A DNA stretch of 64,000 nucleotides from Micromonospora sp. WMMA1363 (GCF_030345795.1 NZ_JAUALB010000001.1:2844001-2908000); one strand, 5' to 3'. Shown: positions 15,353-24,308, counted from the stretch's first letter. Made by a program: numbers and translations. The notes: generated by a model not told the origin, from the letters alone.

Positions 15353-17119
15353 TCAGGTCCCGGCCTTCCGTAGCGCGATGGCCTTCAGGAAGATCGAGCC
15401 GATGTTGGTCGGATCCTCGGTGACGAACGAACCACCACCGGTGACCTTCGCGATCGACTCCAGCTCCGCCTTGCTGACGTCCTGGCCGATACCGATCAGG
15501 ACGACCTGCACCGGGCGCTCCGGGTCCTTGATCCGCTCCAGCTCCTTCAGCAGGACCTGCTGACTGATGCCGTTGTCGTCGTCGTTCACGCCGTCGGTGA
15601 ACAACACGACCGAGTTGACCTGGCCAGGGTCCCATTCCTCCTGGACCGCCTTGTACGCGGCGAGCACCGTGTCGAACAGGCCGGTGTCGCCGTTCGTCGG
15701 CTGGATCGGGCTCAGCGCCTGCTCGAGCTTGCTGCGTTGGGTGCTCAGCGGACCGATCTCCACCAGCCGCCGGTAGTCCCGCCCGCCATCGAGGTTCGTG
15801 GAGAACTCCCACAGGCCGATCTGCCAGCTGTCGTCGAAGAGGTTGAGGCCGCGTCGGGCGGCGTCCACCGTGACCTGCAGGCGGCTCGCGCCGTTGGCTG
15901 TCGCCACCCGCGCCCTCATCGAGCCGGAGACGTCGATGACGCAGAGCATCCGGCCGGACTGCGTGGCTACCGACCAGCTGGTCACCGCCTGGTCCACCGC
16001 CTGCGGGTCCAGGTCACCGGCGGTGTTGCCGCCACCGGCCTGCTGAGCCGACACCCCGCCCGCCTCCGGGCTCGGCGCGCCCGGCGGGGCGCTGAACCCG
16101 GCACCCCAGTTGCCGTCCGGCGCCCGCAGTGACAACGGGGCAAGCCGATCGCGGAAGTCGGTGGTGGTGAGCGCCTCGAAGAGCACCTGGGCCGCCGATG
16201 CCTTGGCCGGTTCGATCCCGGGCAGCACCGCATACGGATAGTCGAGCGGCGTCGCCGCCGGCTGCAGGTACAGCGCGGCCAGCGGGACCGCCGGTTTCCT
16301 GGCGTTGTACGAGATCACGTCCTCCTCGGAGATCGCCGCCGCGCCGAGGCTGCGGGCCACCGTGGTGGGATCGGAGGAGGTCGGGAACTTGGCCAGAAGG
16401 TCCTGCCGCAGGTTGGAGGCGCTGGTCGACAGCGCGCGCAGCGCACCAACGGTGTCCTTCTGGGCGTCCTTGCCGGCCGCCGCGGCGGCCGTGGTCAGCG
16501 AGAGCAGACCGGAGAGACCAGCCGCGTCCCGGGTCGGATCGACGATGCCGGCCTTCAGCGGCTTCGAGCTGTTGACCTGCCCGACGAGCTGGGCCCAGGT
16601 GAGTTCCTTCTTTGGCCAGCCGAGACGGGACGCGATCGGCTCCGGCATCGCCACGACCACCGGGCTGCGGGCGATCGAGGCCCCGTTACCCGGGTCGAAC
16701 GCGGTCGCGCCACCGCTCTTCAGCCGCAGCAGCCAGGTGGACGAGTCGGGCACCCAGACGTCCGGGCTGACCGCCGTGCCAGGAGCCTGTCCCACCCCGG
16801 CCAGGATCGCACCGTGTTTGGCGGCGACCGTGGCGGCCACGTCGACCGGGTCGGCGGCCGAGACCTGCACCTCGATGCAGGTGCCCCCGATCGCCGCTCC
16901 GTCCCGTTCCCATTCGGTGGCGGTCGCGTCAACCGCCGGGGCGAGTTCGGCTGCGACCGCGACGGACAGCTCGATCTTCCCGGAGCAGCTCGGTGTGGCG
17001 AGCTGTCGGTAGCCGAAGTAGCCACCGGCAGTGACGACGAGTACGGCGACTGCGGCGGCAGCCCCGGCGGCATGGATGCTCGTGCGAATACGATGGCGGC
17101 CTGCTGACACGCAGACCAT
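15353..17119 (-). CDS. membrane-anchored solute-binding/von Willebrand A domain fusion
   Basis: 588 residues. One N-terminal transmembrane helix (AAAAVAVLVVTAGGYFGYR) precedes a periplasmic-binding-protein-like region of about 320 residues (VSPDVWVPDSSTWLLRL, SPVVVAMPEPIASRLGWPKKELTWAQL) and a C-terminal VWA domain with an intact metal-ion adhesion site (DVSGSM, then FTDGVNDDDNG). The two parts are joined by a Gly/Pro/Ala linker. VWA domains bind proteins through a divalent ion, while the first part resembles molybdate/sulfate-type binding folds. No transporter is adjacent, so uptake is not indicated. It is probably a wall-exposed sensor or scaffold. The start could also be the GTG four codons downstream. 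Confidence 0.75.
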   Translation of the reverse strand: MVCVSAGRHRIRTSIHAAGAAAAVAVLVVTAGGYFGYRQLATPSCSGKIELSVAVAAELAPAVDATATEWERDGAAIGGTCIEVQVSAADPVDVAATVAAKHGAILAGVGQAPGTAVSPDVWVPDSSTWLLRLKSGGATAFDPGNGASIARSPVVVAMPEPIASRLGWPKKELTWAQLVGQVNSSKPLKAGIVDPTRDAAGLSGLLSLTTAAAAAGKDAQKDTVGALRALSTSASNLRQDLLAKFPTSSDPTTVARSLGAAAISEEDVISYNARKPAVPLAALYLQPAATPLDYPYAVLPGIEPAKASAAQVLFEALTTTDFRDRLAPLSLRAPDGNWGAGFSAPPGAPSPEAGGVSAQQAGGGNTAGDLDPQAVDQAVTSWSVATQSGRMLCVIDVSGSMRARVATANGASRLQVTVDAARRGLNLFDDSWQIGLWEFSTNLDGGRDYRRLVEIGPLSTQRSKLEQALSPIQPTNGDTGLFDTVLAAYKAVQEEWDPGQVNSVVLFTDGVNDDDNGISQQVLLKELERIKDPERPVQVVLIGIGQDVSKAELESIAKVTGGGSFVTEDPTNIGSIFLKAIALRKAGT

Positions 17120-17244
17120 ACTGCGGATCAGGTTCGACGACTGCCACGTCCGTTCGGACGAAAGTTACGCAGGAGAAACAGTTGATCTACATTTGATATA
17201 CGCTGGGTAGTTACTCAGCCTCATGCTGTTGCCCGGACAGTGAA
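17120..17244. promoter_or_regulatory. AT-richer upstream region of the VWA fusion gene
   Basis: This stretch is clearly less GC-rich than its neighbours. It contains TATATC-like and TTGATCTACATTTGATATAC elements and a CGTCCG-TT-CGGACG inverted repeat at 17147-17160. It probably holds the promoter of the VWA gene, but no single -10/-35 pair stands out. Confidence 0.35.
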
Positions 17245-18282
17245 TCAGGGTAGGACGCACGTGGGGCTCGGCACCGGCACGGGCTCCCCCACGGGAACGG
17301 GGACACCGGTGGCCGGATCCACCCGGAACACTCGAATCATGTCCGCCCGTTGGTCCGCGACGTAGAGGTGGTGCCCGGTGAGGGCGAAGTGCCGCGGCCA
17401 CTCCCCGCCCGTGTCGACCTCGGTGACCAGCTCCGGCACCTCGCCGTCGAGGGTGAAGACCGCGATGGTGCCGACGCCACGGTTCGCGACGTAGAGGAAC
17501 CTGCCATCGGGACCGACGGCGACCTCGGAGGGCTGCACGTGACCCGGCCGTTCGCTCGCCTCCACCCGGCTCCGCTGGCGCAGCGCGCCGTCGGCGGTCA
17601 GCGCGTACCCGGTGACCGTACCGTCCAGCTCTCCCACCAGCCAGCAGCGTCGCCCGTCCGGATGGCGGGCCAGGTGCCGGGGACCAGTTCCGGGCGCCGT
17701 GCGCACCCGTGGCGCACGGGGCACCAGCCGCCCGGTCGCGGCGTCGAGGTCGTACCGGTAGACCGAGTCGGTGCCGAGGTCGACGGCGTACAGCGGGCCG
17801 CCGTCCGGGGACGGATCGACCATGTGCGCGTGCGCGTGCGCCTGCCGCCTCGGGTCCGGGCCGTGACCCTCGTGCCGGACCAGGTCGCTGCGCTCACCGG
17901 GCGCCCCGCCCTCGTCGAGCGGGAACACCGCCACGCTCCCGCTGCCGTAGTTGGCCACGAACAGGTGCCTGCCGTCGGGCGCGACCGCCAGGTGGCACGG
18001 GTTGGCACCGCCGGCGGGTCGGGTGCCGAGCGGGCTCAGGTCACCGCCCCGCGCGACCCGGAACGCGCTGATCTCGCCGGTGGTCAACTCGTTGACCGCG
18101 TACAGCACCGGCAGCCGCGGGTGCCGGGCCAGGAAAGACGGTGAGGGTGTGACTGCGACTGTGCCCAACGGGGTGAGCGCGCCGGACTCGGTGTCTCGCC
18201 GCGCCGCGACGATGCCGGTGCCACGGCCACCGGCGGCCGTGGTGTAACCACCAATGTAGACGATCACATCCTGATCTGCCAC
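17245..18282 (-). CDS. lactonase-family beta-propeller protein
   Basis: 345 residues forming a seven-bladed propeller of the 6-phosphogluconolactonase (YbhE-type) family: IGGYTTAAGGRGTGIVAARRD at the N-terminus, repeated blade motifs such as HLAVAPDGRHLFVANYGSGSVAVFPL, EVAVGPDGRFLYVANRGVGTIAVFTL and HFALTGHHLYVADQRADMIRVFRVD. Family members hydrolyse sugar lactones or cyclic carboxylates; many lack proven activity. There is no signal peptide. The GTG start at 18282 has only a weak AAGGGCGG ribosome site. It may or may not act on 6-phosphogluconolactone, since no pentose-phosphate gene is near. Confidence 0.85.
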   Translation of the reverse strand: MADQDVIVYIGGYTTAAGGRGTGIVAARRDTESGALTPLGTVAVTPSPSFLARHPRLPVLYAVNELTTGEISAFRVARGGDLSPLGTRPAGGANPCHLAVAPDGRHLFVANYGSGSVAVFPLDEGGAPGERSDLVRHEGHGPDPRRQAHAHAHMVDPSPDGGPLYAVDLGTDSVYRYDLDAATGRLVPRAPRVRTAPGTGPRHLARHPDGRRCWLVGELDGTVTGYALTADGALRQRSRVEASERPGHVQPSEVAVGPDGRFLYVANRGVGTIAVFTLDGEVPELVTEVDTGGEWPRHFALTGHHLYVADQRADMIRVFRVDPATGVPVPVGEPVPVPSPTCVLP

Positions 18283-18464
18283 TAAATCCGCCCTTTGCCC
18301 GATATTTTCCCAATCAAACCAGAGGCCACCCGGTCCGCCGCGCCCGCACGCCCGAATCCACCACGAATGAGCGCATCGGGGTCGTCGGACGTCGAAAGCG
18401 CCTGGCCGGCGACGTCGACCCCCGGCTCGGGCCGCGGGCCCGGCAGGCGCCCGGATGCCCGGGC

Positions 18465-19067
18465 TCAGGCCGCCGGCACCGGCTCCCCGCGTTGGCGCGC
18501 CACGTGTTCGACGAGCGCGATCAGCACCTGCTTGCCCGACTGCCGGTCCCGCGCGTCGAAGAGCAGCAGCGGCACGCCGGGGTCCAGGTCCAACGCCTGC
18601 CGCACGCTGTCCAGGCCGAACCGGCGCGCCCCGTCGAAGCAGTTCACCCCCACCACGAACGGGATGCCGCGCTGCTCGAAATAGTCGATCGACGGAAAGC
18701 AGTCCGCCAGCCGCCGGGTGTCGGCGAGCACCACCGCGCCGAGCGCCCCGAACGCCAACTCGTCCCAGAGAAACCAGAATCGGTCCTGCCCCGGCGTACC
18801 GAACAGGTAGACCTGCAGGTCCTCGTTGATGGTGATCCGACCGAAGTCCATCGCCACCGTGGTGGTGGACTTCGTCTCCACGCCGGAGAGGTCGTCGGTG
18901 CCGATGCCGGCCCCGGTCAGCACCTCCTCGGTCTGGAGCGGCCGAACCTCGCTCAGCGCACTCACCAGCGTCGTCTTACCCGCACCAAAGCCCCCGGCGA
19001 TGAGGATCTTCAGCGCGAGTGGGATACGACCGCCGATGCCCGCCGGGTCAAAGCGAACGGAGTCCAC
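18465..19067 (-). CDS. cvnD: conservon GTP-binding protein CvnD-like
   Basis: 200 residues of a small Ras-like GTPase: P-loop GGFGAGKTT, switch I region with KSTTTVAMDFG, G3 FGTPGQDRFWF and VGVNCFDGA in place of the usual NKxD motif, as is normal for CvnD proteins. It is the last gene of a four-gene conservon and its GTG start overlaps the end of the DUF742 gene. In this system the GTPase is thought to cycle on a membrane complex formed with the histidine-kinase-like, roadblock and DUF742 proteins, controlling development or antibiotic production. No receptor is encoded within the conservon beyond the CvnA homologue. Confidence 0.93.
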   Translation of the reverse strand: MDSVRFDPAGIGGRIPLALKILIAGGFGAGKTTLVSALSEVRPLQTEEVLTGAGIGTDDLSGVETKSTTTVAMDFGRITINEDLQVYLFGTPGQDRFWFLWDELAFGALGAVVLADTRRLADCFPSIDYFEQRGIPFVVGVNCFDGARRFGLDSVRQALDLDPGVPLLLFDARDRQSGKQVLIALVEHVARQRGEPVPAA

Positions 19068-19434
19068 TGACCACCGCCTTGAGAATGTCGTTGTCGGGCA
19101 GGTAGGGGGTGGCCGGAGGCTGGTGCACCGTCACCAGTCCCCGGTCCACGAGATCACCGAGCAGCACGCGGACCACACCGACCGCGAGGTCGAGGGCGGC
19201 CGCCAGCTCTGCCACCGGCACCGGCCGGCCGGCGAGCGCCACCAGTCGCCGATGCTCGGGCTGCAGCTCCGGGTACGCGACCGGGTCGGCGTCCCGCTCG
19301 GCCAGCACGTACGCGACCAGGTCGAAGCCGTCGACGGCGGACCGGACCCGCCCGCCGGTCAGGGCATAGGGGCGCACCACCGGACCGGCGTCGGCGTCCA
19401 GCCACTCGTGCGGCGCGCCCGCCTCAGCCCGCAT
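19048..19434 (-). CDS. cvnC: conservon DUF742 protein CvnC-like
   Basis: 128 residues of the DUF742 family: VVRPYALTGGRVRS near the N-terminus and a winged-helix-like core LQPEHRRLVALAGRPVPVAELAAALDLAVGVVRVLLGDLVDRGLV, ending with PDNDILKAVVSGLRSL. The family always sits between roadblock and GTPase genes. The start overlaps the end of the roadblock gene and the stop overlaps the GTPase start, so the genes are translationally coupled. Confidence 0.93.
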   Translation of the reverse strand: MRAEAGAPHEWLDADAGPVVRPYALTGGRVRSAVDGFDLVAYVLAERDADPVAYPELQPEHRRLVALAGRPVPVAELAAALDLAVGVVRVLLGDLVDRGLVTVHQPPATPYLPDNDILKAVVSGLRSL

Positions 19435-19846
19435 CGTCGGCGCCCGACGCAGACCGAGCCGGGGCGCTCATGTTCCCGCCGACCCGGGTGACCAGCATCG
19501 CCATCTCGTAGGCCACCAGCCCGATGTCGGCGTCGGCGTCGCTGACCACCGCGAGGCAGGCACCCTGCCCGGCGGCGGTCACGAAGAGGTACGCCGACTC
19601 CATCTCGACGACCGTCTGCCGGACCGGACCACCCGCGACGTGCCGGCTCGCGCCCCGGGCCAGGCTGGAGAAGCCCGAGGCCAGCGCGCAGAGGTGCTCC
19701 GCGTCGGCCCGCTGCTGGCCGGCGGACGCGCCGAGCAACAGCCCGTCCGCGGAGAGGACCACCGCCTGCCGCGCGGACGTTACCCGCTCCACCAACTCGT
19801 CGAGCAACCAGTCGAGATCGGCACTCTGCCTCGTCGGATGCAGCAT
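19424..19846 (-). CDS. cvnB: conservon roadblock/LC7 protein CvnB-like
   Basis: 140 residues of the roadblock/LC7 fold: DLDWLLDELVERVTSARQAVVLSADGLLLGAS, then GFSSLARGASRHVAGG and a hydrophobic sheet YLFVTAAGQGACLAVVSDADADIGLVAYEMAMLV. In MglB-like systems this fold interacts with Ras-like GTPases and can act as a GAP. The ATG at 19846 overlaps the stop of the kinase-like gene as TGATG, so translation is coupled; a GTG one codon upstream is the alternative. Confidence 0.93.
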   Translation of the reverse strand: MLHPTRQSADLDWLLDELVERVTSARQAVVLSADGLLLGASAGQQRADAEHLCALASGFSSLARGASRHVAGGPVRQTVVEMESAYLFVTAAGQGACLAVVSDADADIGLVAYEMAMLVTRVGGNMSAPARSASGADDAG

Positions 19847-22557
19847 CACGCGTCCCTCTCAGTCGGGGCCAAGCGGTCGCGGTCCACCGTCGGGTCGCCC
19901 GCCCCGGCAGGCGAATCCAGTATGGCAAGCGAATCCGGCATGGCAGGTGAATCCGGCATAGCCGGCAAATCCGGCGCGGCGGGCGCCGTCCCGTCGCCGT
20001 CCCGGGGCAGGGCGCCGCCGGCGGCGTGGCGACCGCGGGTGGTGCCGGCCTGCAACGCCGCCAGGACACGGCGGGCCTCCTCGGGGGTCCGTGGGCTCGG
20101 GTCGGCCATCGGCGGCCACCAGGTCTCGCCCCCGACGGCGGACCGGCGAAGCGTCGGATGATCCACGACCGACGGGTCGGGTCTCCGGGCCTCAGCCGCC
20201 GTCTCGTCCGGATCCGGCACACCCCCGGCGGCGGTCCGCTCCGTTTCGCCTCGCGCGACACCGCCGGCCGGCGTGCCCGCCCGCTCGCTCCGCTCGGGCC
20301 CCGGTCGCGCGCCGGGTCCGTCCGCACCCGCGATGGCCCGTTGCGGCGGCCGCGCCGCCGCCGCGTCGACCGACGACGGCTGGCCAACCGACCGGCCCCG
20401 GACAACGGGACCGGGTCGGGCGGTCGAGCCGCGGCGGCGGATCCGGCGGGGCAGCCCGTCGATCTCGCCGGCCGCCTCCGCCGGGGCGGGGCCACCGGAC
20501 GGGGTCGCGTCCGCGGCGGTGCAAGCCAGGTCGACCGCGCCCGGTGCCGGCGCACCCGGCGCAGGCCCCTCGGCCAGCCGCGGGTGGCGGGTCCGGGGCA
20601 GCGCCTCCCGACGACCCGCGCGTGCGATCAGCCGCCCGTCCAGGCCAGGGTCGGCGGAGGCGCCCACCGGCGGCACCGTCGGCTCCGCGGTGACCAGGTC
20701 GGTCGGGATGAGGCCCACGGCGGTCAGCCCACCACCGTCCGACGGGCAGAGCCGGACCCGCACCCGCTGCCGGGCGGCCAACCGGGCCACCACGAACAGG
20801 CCGAGCCGGGCCGTCCGGGTCGGGTCGAACTCGGGCGAGGACGCCAGCCGCCGGTTTGCGTCCTCCAGCGCCTCGGGCGACATGCCGAGCCCATGATCGA
20901 TGATTTCCAGGGCGTACCCGTTGGCCACCAGCTGACCGGAGACCCGGACCCGGGTGTGCGGCGGGGAGAAGGCGGTAGCGTTCTCGATCAACTCGGCGAG
21001 CAGGTGGATCAGGTCGCCGACGGCACGGCCAGCGACCCCGGCGGGCTGGACGGCGCCGATGTCCACCCGGTCGTACGCCTCGACCTCGGAGCTCGCGCCC
21101 CGGATCAGGTCGACCATCGCGACCGGGTTGCGCCAGCCGCGGCCCGGCGCAGCACCGGCCAGGATCACCAGGTCCTCCGCGTGCCGCCGCAGCCGGGTCG
21201 CCAGGTGATCGACCCGGAACAGCTCGGCCAGTTCGTCCGGGTCCTCGGCACGCCGCTCCATTCGGTCGAGCAGGGCGAGCTGGCGGTGCACGAGCCCCTG
21301 GCTACGCCGGGCGATGTTGAGGAACACCTCGTTGATGGCCCGTCGGAGGTTGACCTCGCCCTCCGCGGCCCGGATAGCGGTCCGCTGCACCGAGGTGAAC
21401 GCCCGCCCCACCTGGCCGATCTCGTCCGCGCCGTGCTCCAGCGACGGCGCCTCCCGGGCGACGTCGACCTCCTCGCCGCGGCGCATCCGCGCGACCACCT
21501 CGGGCAGCTGGCGCTCCGCCTGCTCCAGCGCGGTGCGTACCCGGGTCAGCCGGTACGCGAGGGACCGACCGACCCGCAGCGCCACGACGAGCGAGACCAC
21601 CACGGCGACCAGGCCGAGCAGCCCGGCGGCCGCGAGCCGCACCAGGATCCAGACAGCCGTGGGGATGGACCGGTCGGCCAGCTCGTCGGCCTGGTTCAAC
21701 TCGTACTCGCGCAGCGCCTGCTGGACGGCGTCGTAGTCGGCCACCCACTCCTGCGCGGTGACCGGAAGCCGAGTCGCCCCGGCGGTGACCAGCGCGTCCT
21801 GCGTCTTCCACAGCCGGCCGAACTCCTCCCGCTCGGTCAGCCGCTGGTACGCCGCGCGAGCCGCCGCGGGCAGGTCGGCCACCGCGGTCTCGACCAGGAA
21901 CCGCTGGTTGGCGAACAGCTGCACGAGCTGGGTGTGCTCGCCCGCGGCGAACCGGCCGGTGGCGAACACCCCGGACAACAACGCGTCGGCCTGTCCGAGG
22001 AGCTCGCGGGAGCGGCCGAGCGCGGTGATCGCCAGCGCCTCTCGGTTGAGTTCCGGGTCGGGTAGCGCCGCCATCGCCTCGTAGGCATGGAACGCCGACG
22101 AGATCATGCCGCCGTAGAGGCCGACCGTGCCGGCCCGGTCCACCGCTCGGCGGTCGACAAAGTCACGGCCGGCCGGCAGCGCCTCCAGCGCGACGACGAG
22201 ACTGTCCAGCCGGACGTTCAGCAGGTCGCTGGCAGCGTCCCGGAGGTCTGCCCCGTTGATCCGGCTGAGCAGCTCGGCGACGGCGCCGTCCGTCCGCTGC
22301 CGCTGTTCGGCGAGTCCGGGGGTGGGGCTGTCGGTCGACAGGTGGACAACCGACAGCCGGCGCTCGCGTTGCAGCTCGACAACGACCGCGTCACCGGGCC
22401 GACCGAGGTCGGACAGGAGCGTACGAGCGGAGAGCAAATCCAGCGCGGGCCCAAAGGCGAGCGTGGTGGCGAACAGCCAGAACGCGAGCATCGCGGTCAC
22501 CGGTACCACGACCAATGCGGTCAGCTTGGAGCGGATCGGCCAGTCGCGGGTGTTCAC
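19846..22557 (-). CDS. cvnA: conservon sensor histidine-kinase-like protein CvnA-like
   Basis: 903 residues. Helix one (LTALVVVPVTAMLAFWLFATTL) and helix two (WILVRLAAAGLLGLVAVVVSLVVAL) flank an extracellular nitrate/nitrite-sensing-type helical domain of about 260 residues. A HAMP-like linker and a helical dimerisation segment (VFLNIARRSQGLVHRQLALLDRMER) precede an ATPase domain with LLAELIENATAFSPP (N box) and DHGLGMS (G1). The phospho-accepting His is not in a typical HExxR context. The last 270 residues are a Pro/Ala/Arg-rich disordered tail ending in PDSPAMPDSLAILDSPAG repeats. It heads the cvnABCD operon and presumably anchors the complex in the membrane. Confidence 0.92.
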   Translation of the reverse strand: MNTRDWPIRSKLTALVVVPVTAMLAFWLFATTLAFGPALDLLSARTLLSDLGRPGDAVVVELQRERRLSVVHLSTDSPTPGLAEQRQRTDGAVAELLSRINGADLRDAASDLLNVRLDSLVVALEALPAGRDFVDRRAVDRAGTVGLYGGMISSAFHAYEAMAALPDPELNREALAITALGRSRELLGQADALLSGVFATGRFAAGEHTQLVQLFANQRFLVETAVADLPAAARAAYQRLTEREEFGRLWKTQDALVTAGATRLPVTAQEWVADYDAVQQALREYELNQADELADRSIPTAVWILVRLAAAGLLGLVAVVVSLVVALRVGRSLAYRLTRVRTALEQAERQLPEVVARMRRGEEVDVAREAPSLEHGADEIGQVGRAFTSVQRTAIRAAEGEVNLRRAINEVFLNIARRSQGLVHRQLALLDRMERRAEDPDELAELFRVDHLATRLRRHAEDLVILAGAAPGRGWRNPVAMVDLIRGASSEVEAYDRVDIGAVQPAGVAGRAVGDLIHLLAELIENATAFSPPHTRVRVSGQLVANGYALEIIDHGLGMSPEALEDANRRLASSPEFDPTRTARLGLFVVARLAARQRVRVRLCPSDGGGLTAVGLIPTDLVTAEPTVPPVGASADPGLDGRLIARAGRREALPRTRHPRLAEGPAPGAPAPGAVDLACTAADATPSGGPAPAEAAGEIDGLPRRIRRRGSTARPGPVVRGRSVGQPSSVDAAAARPPQRAIAGADGPGARPGPERSERAGTPAGGVARGETERTAAGGVPDPDETAAEARRPDPSVVDHPTLRRSAVGGETWWPPMADPSPRTPEEARRVLAALQAGTTRGRHAAGGALPRDGDGTAPAAPDLPAMPDSPAMPDSLAILDSPAGAGDPTVDRDRLAPTERDA
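19912..19971. repeat. degenerate 15-bp tandem repeat in the cvnA tail
   Basis: About four copies of a GAATCCGGCATGGCA-type 15-mer encode PDSxA pentapeptides near the C-terminus of the CvnA-like protein. The copies differ slightly. They look like a recently expanded minisatellite inside a disordered tail. Confidence 0.7.
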
Positions 22558-23032
22558 TCAAGACCTCGCCCGGAAGGTGTGGCTGCGGGTGCCGGCGCCT
22601 GCCGGGCAGCGCCCGGCAGAGCGCGCCCGGTTGCGGCGCCGGGACGTCATCGACGGACGCCTTGGGCAGGATACGAAATCCACGCCGGTTGCACTACCGT
22701 CCGTCGCGTCGTCCACAACCGACAAACGCCCAGCCGGGGCTCCCCCGGGCGGCACCTCGGGCGCCAATCTGGAATCAGGCGTTGACCGGGGCTGCCGAGT
22801 CCCGCGGCGACGCCAGAATTCTGGAATGAGTCGGGTTTCGCCGCCGGTCGCCCGGAGTCCGCACCATCACCTGGCATGAACCTGCCCACCCGCTACGCAG
22901 GCCTGGTGGCCACGGGCCGGAGCGAGAGGTTCAGCCGTCAGCGAGGAAAGTACCCCGGATCGGGATTCGCGATCAGCAGAGTGAGGAATACGGGGGCGAC
23001 CCGAGCGTCCACGAGCCGCTGAGGAGACCATC
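22558..23032. other. 475-bp intergenic region upstream of the conservon
   Basis: No gene is supported here. The region separates the conservon from a divergent gene and must carry both promoters. A perfect 12-bp palindrome CCAGAATTCTGG lies at 22813-22824. A GAGGAGACC ribosome site just before 23033 belongs to the next gene. Confidence 0.5.
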
Positions 23033-23773
23033 ATGCGCCAGGACGAACAGCAGTCGACCGACCACCCGGAGACCGTACGTTCCGCACCCGTGCTGGTGCC
23101 GCCCTCCGGTGACCGCACCGACCCGTCGGACCGGGGCGACGCGCCCGAATACGCCCTCGATGACCGGGACACCGGCCCCAACCGGGAAGGCAGCGATCGC
23201 GGGAGGCAGACCGCGGACCGGCCGGAGTTCCACGATCCCGCTCCGGTGCCGACCGCCTTCGGCGCCACCACGGTGGGCGGGGCGGTCGCCGCCGCCGCGT
23301 TGGCCAGCGGCCGGGCGGAGGACGAGCCGGATCCGCGTACCGAGGCGACCGCCCGGCCCGGCGACGGCGTCGAGGGCGGCGAACGGGAGGGCTGGCGCGC
23401 GGACCCGGCCGCCGAGTTCCGGGGCGGGCCGGGCTGGGAGGAGCGCCGGCAGCGGCGGGCGGCGGCCGGTGACGAGACCGTGGGCACCGTGCTGCCCCCG
23501 GACGCCGCGGAGGGCGCCCCGGAGCGACGCGCCGACCTGATCCCCGCCGGGGGCGACCCGGACGCCGTCGCGGCGGGGGCTGCCGGCTACGGCAGCGCGA
23601 CGCCGAACATGGTCGATCCGGACGCCGTATCGCCCGACACGGACCCGGTACTGGCCGGCGCGGCAGCCGACGCGGACGGCACCGGTACCGACGCCGGCGC
23701 GACCGGTTCCGCGCAGGAGGGGGCGGGGCGGGAGGAACGCCCGGACGTTCCCGGCCGGACCGACGGACGCTGA
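23033..23773 (+). CDS. acidic Ala/Gly/Asp-rich protein of unknown function
   Basis: 246 residues with a good ribosome site (GAGGAGACCATC before ATG). The composition is dominated by Asp, Glu, Ala, Gly, Pro and Arg; only one short apolar stretch (AFGATTVGGAVAAAALASG, residues about 80-98) could insert in a membrane or form a helix. There are no Cys residues and no known domain. GSATPNMVDPDAVSPDTDPVLAGAAADADGTGTDAG near the end is low complexity. It is probably intrinsically disordered. The gene after it encodes a second, smaller acidic protein, so the two may be related in function. Confidence 0.65.
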   Translation: MRQDEQQSTDHPETVRSAPVLVPPSGDRTDPSDRGDAPEYALDDRDTGPNREGSDRGRQTADRPEFHDPAPVPTAFGATTVGGAVAAAALASGRAEDEPDPRTEATARPGDGVEGGEREGWRADPAAEFRGGPGWEERRQRRAAAGDETVGTVLPPDAAEGAPERRADLIPAGGDPDAVAAGAAGYGSATPNMVDPDAVSPDTDPVLAGAAADADGTGTDAGATGSAQEGAGREERPDVPGRTDGR

Positions 23774-23883
23774 CTCCGCAGCCACAACCGGCGTGTGGGT
23801 GCCGGCCGAACCGGCGCATGGCGCCGGCCGCACGGGGTACGCGAGGAGGCAGCGGACGCGCGTGCGGACAGGAGGGCGACACC

Positions 23884-24258
23884 ATGACCGATCGTGACCG
23901 GAACCGACCGTTGGAGGAGAGCCCCGAGGTGGCCGCGGCGGTCGAGGACGACACCGCCGTCCCCCAGCTGATGACCGGCGGCGGCGCCGATTGGGACACG
24001 CCGTCATTCGCCACGGCGGACGAGCGGGGCGCCGCGACCGACGACATCATCGGTGACCCGTACGCCGCCGGGACCGGCGCCACCGGCACCGGCACGGGTG
24101 CCGGCGGGGACAGCATCCGCACTGGAGCCGAGCAGCCGTGGGAGCCCGAGGACCTGGTGGCCGCCCGAGGCCAGGACCTGACGCCGGAAAACGTCGAGAA
24201 GGCTCGCCGGGACCTCGCCGAGCTTGGCCGGGCCGCGATCGAGCGCACGGTTCCCTGA
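23884..24258 (+). CDS. small acidic protein of unknown function
   Basis: 124 residues starting at an ATG with CAGGAGGGCGAC before it. The N-terminal two thirds is acidic and Gly/Thr-rich (VEDDTAVPQLMTGGGADWDTPSFATADE, AAGTGATGTGTGAGG). The last 40 residues form a probable helix, EPEDLVAARGQDLTPENVEKARRDLAELGRAAIERTV. I recognise no family. It follows the 23033 gene by 110 nt and ends at a terminator, so the two may form a transcription unit. Confidence 0.65.
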   Translation: MTDRDRNRPLEESPEVAAAVEDDTAVPQLMTGGGADWDTPSFATADERGAATDDIIGDPYAAGTGATGTGTGAGGDSIRTGAEQPWEPEDLVAARGQDLTPENVEKARRDLAELGRAAIERTVP

Positions 24259-24273
24259 TGTGACGAGGAGAGG

Positions 24274-24308
24274 CCCCTGGCCCCGACCGGATGGGGTTGG
24301 ACCAGGGG
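24274..24308 (+). terminator. hairpin terminator after the acidic proteins
   Basis: CCCCTGG at 24274-24280 pairs with CCAGGGG at 24302-24308, with an inner CCCC/GGGG pairing. It lies 16 bases after the stop at 24258. Confidence 0.75.

Noticed and set aside
12063..15423. Long plus-strand open frames opposite the MFS and sugar transferase genes
   Set aside because: They are Arg/Gly/Pro/Gln-rich products with no ribosome site and no domain, typical shadows of genes in very GC-rich DNA.
20026..22065. 679-residue plus-strand open frame opposite the conservon kinase
   Set aside because: Its translation is low complexity and antisense to a clearly real gene.
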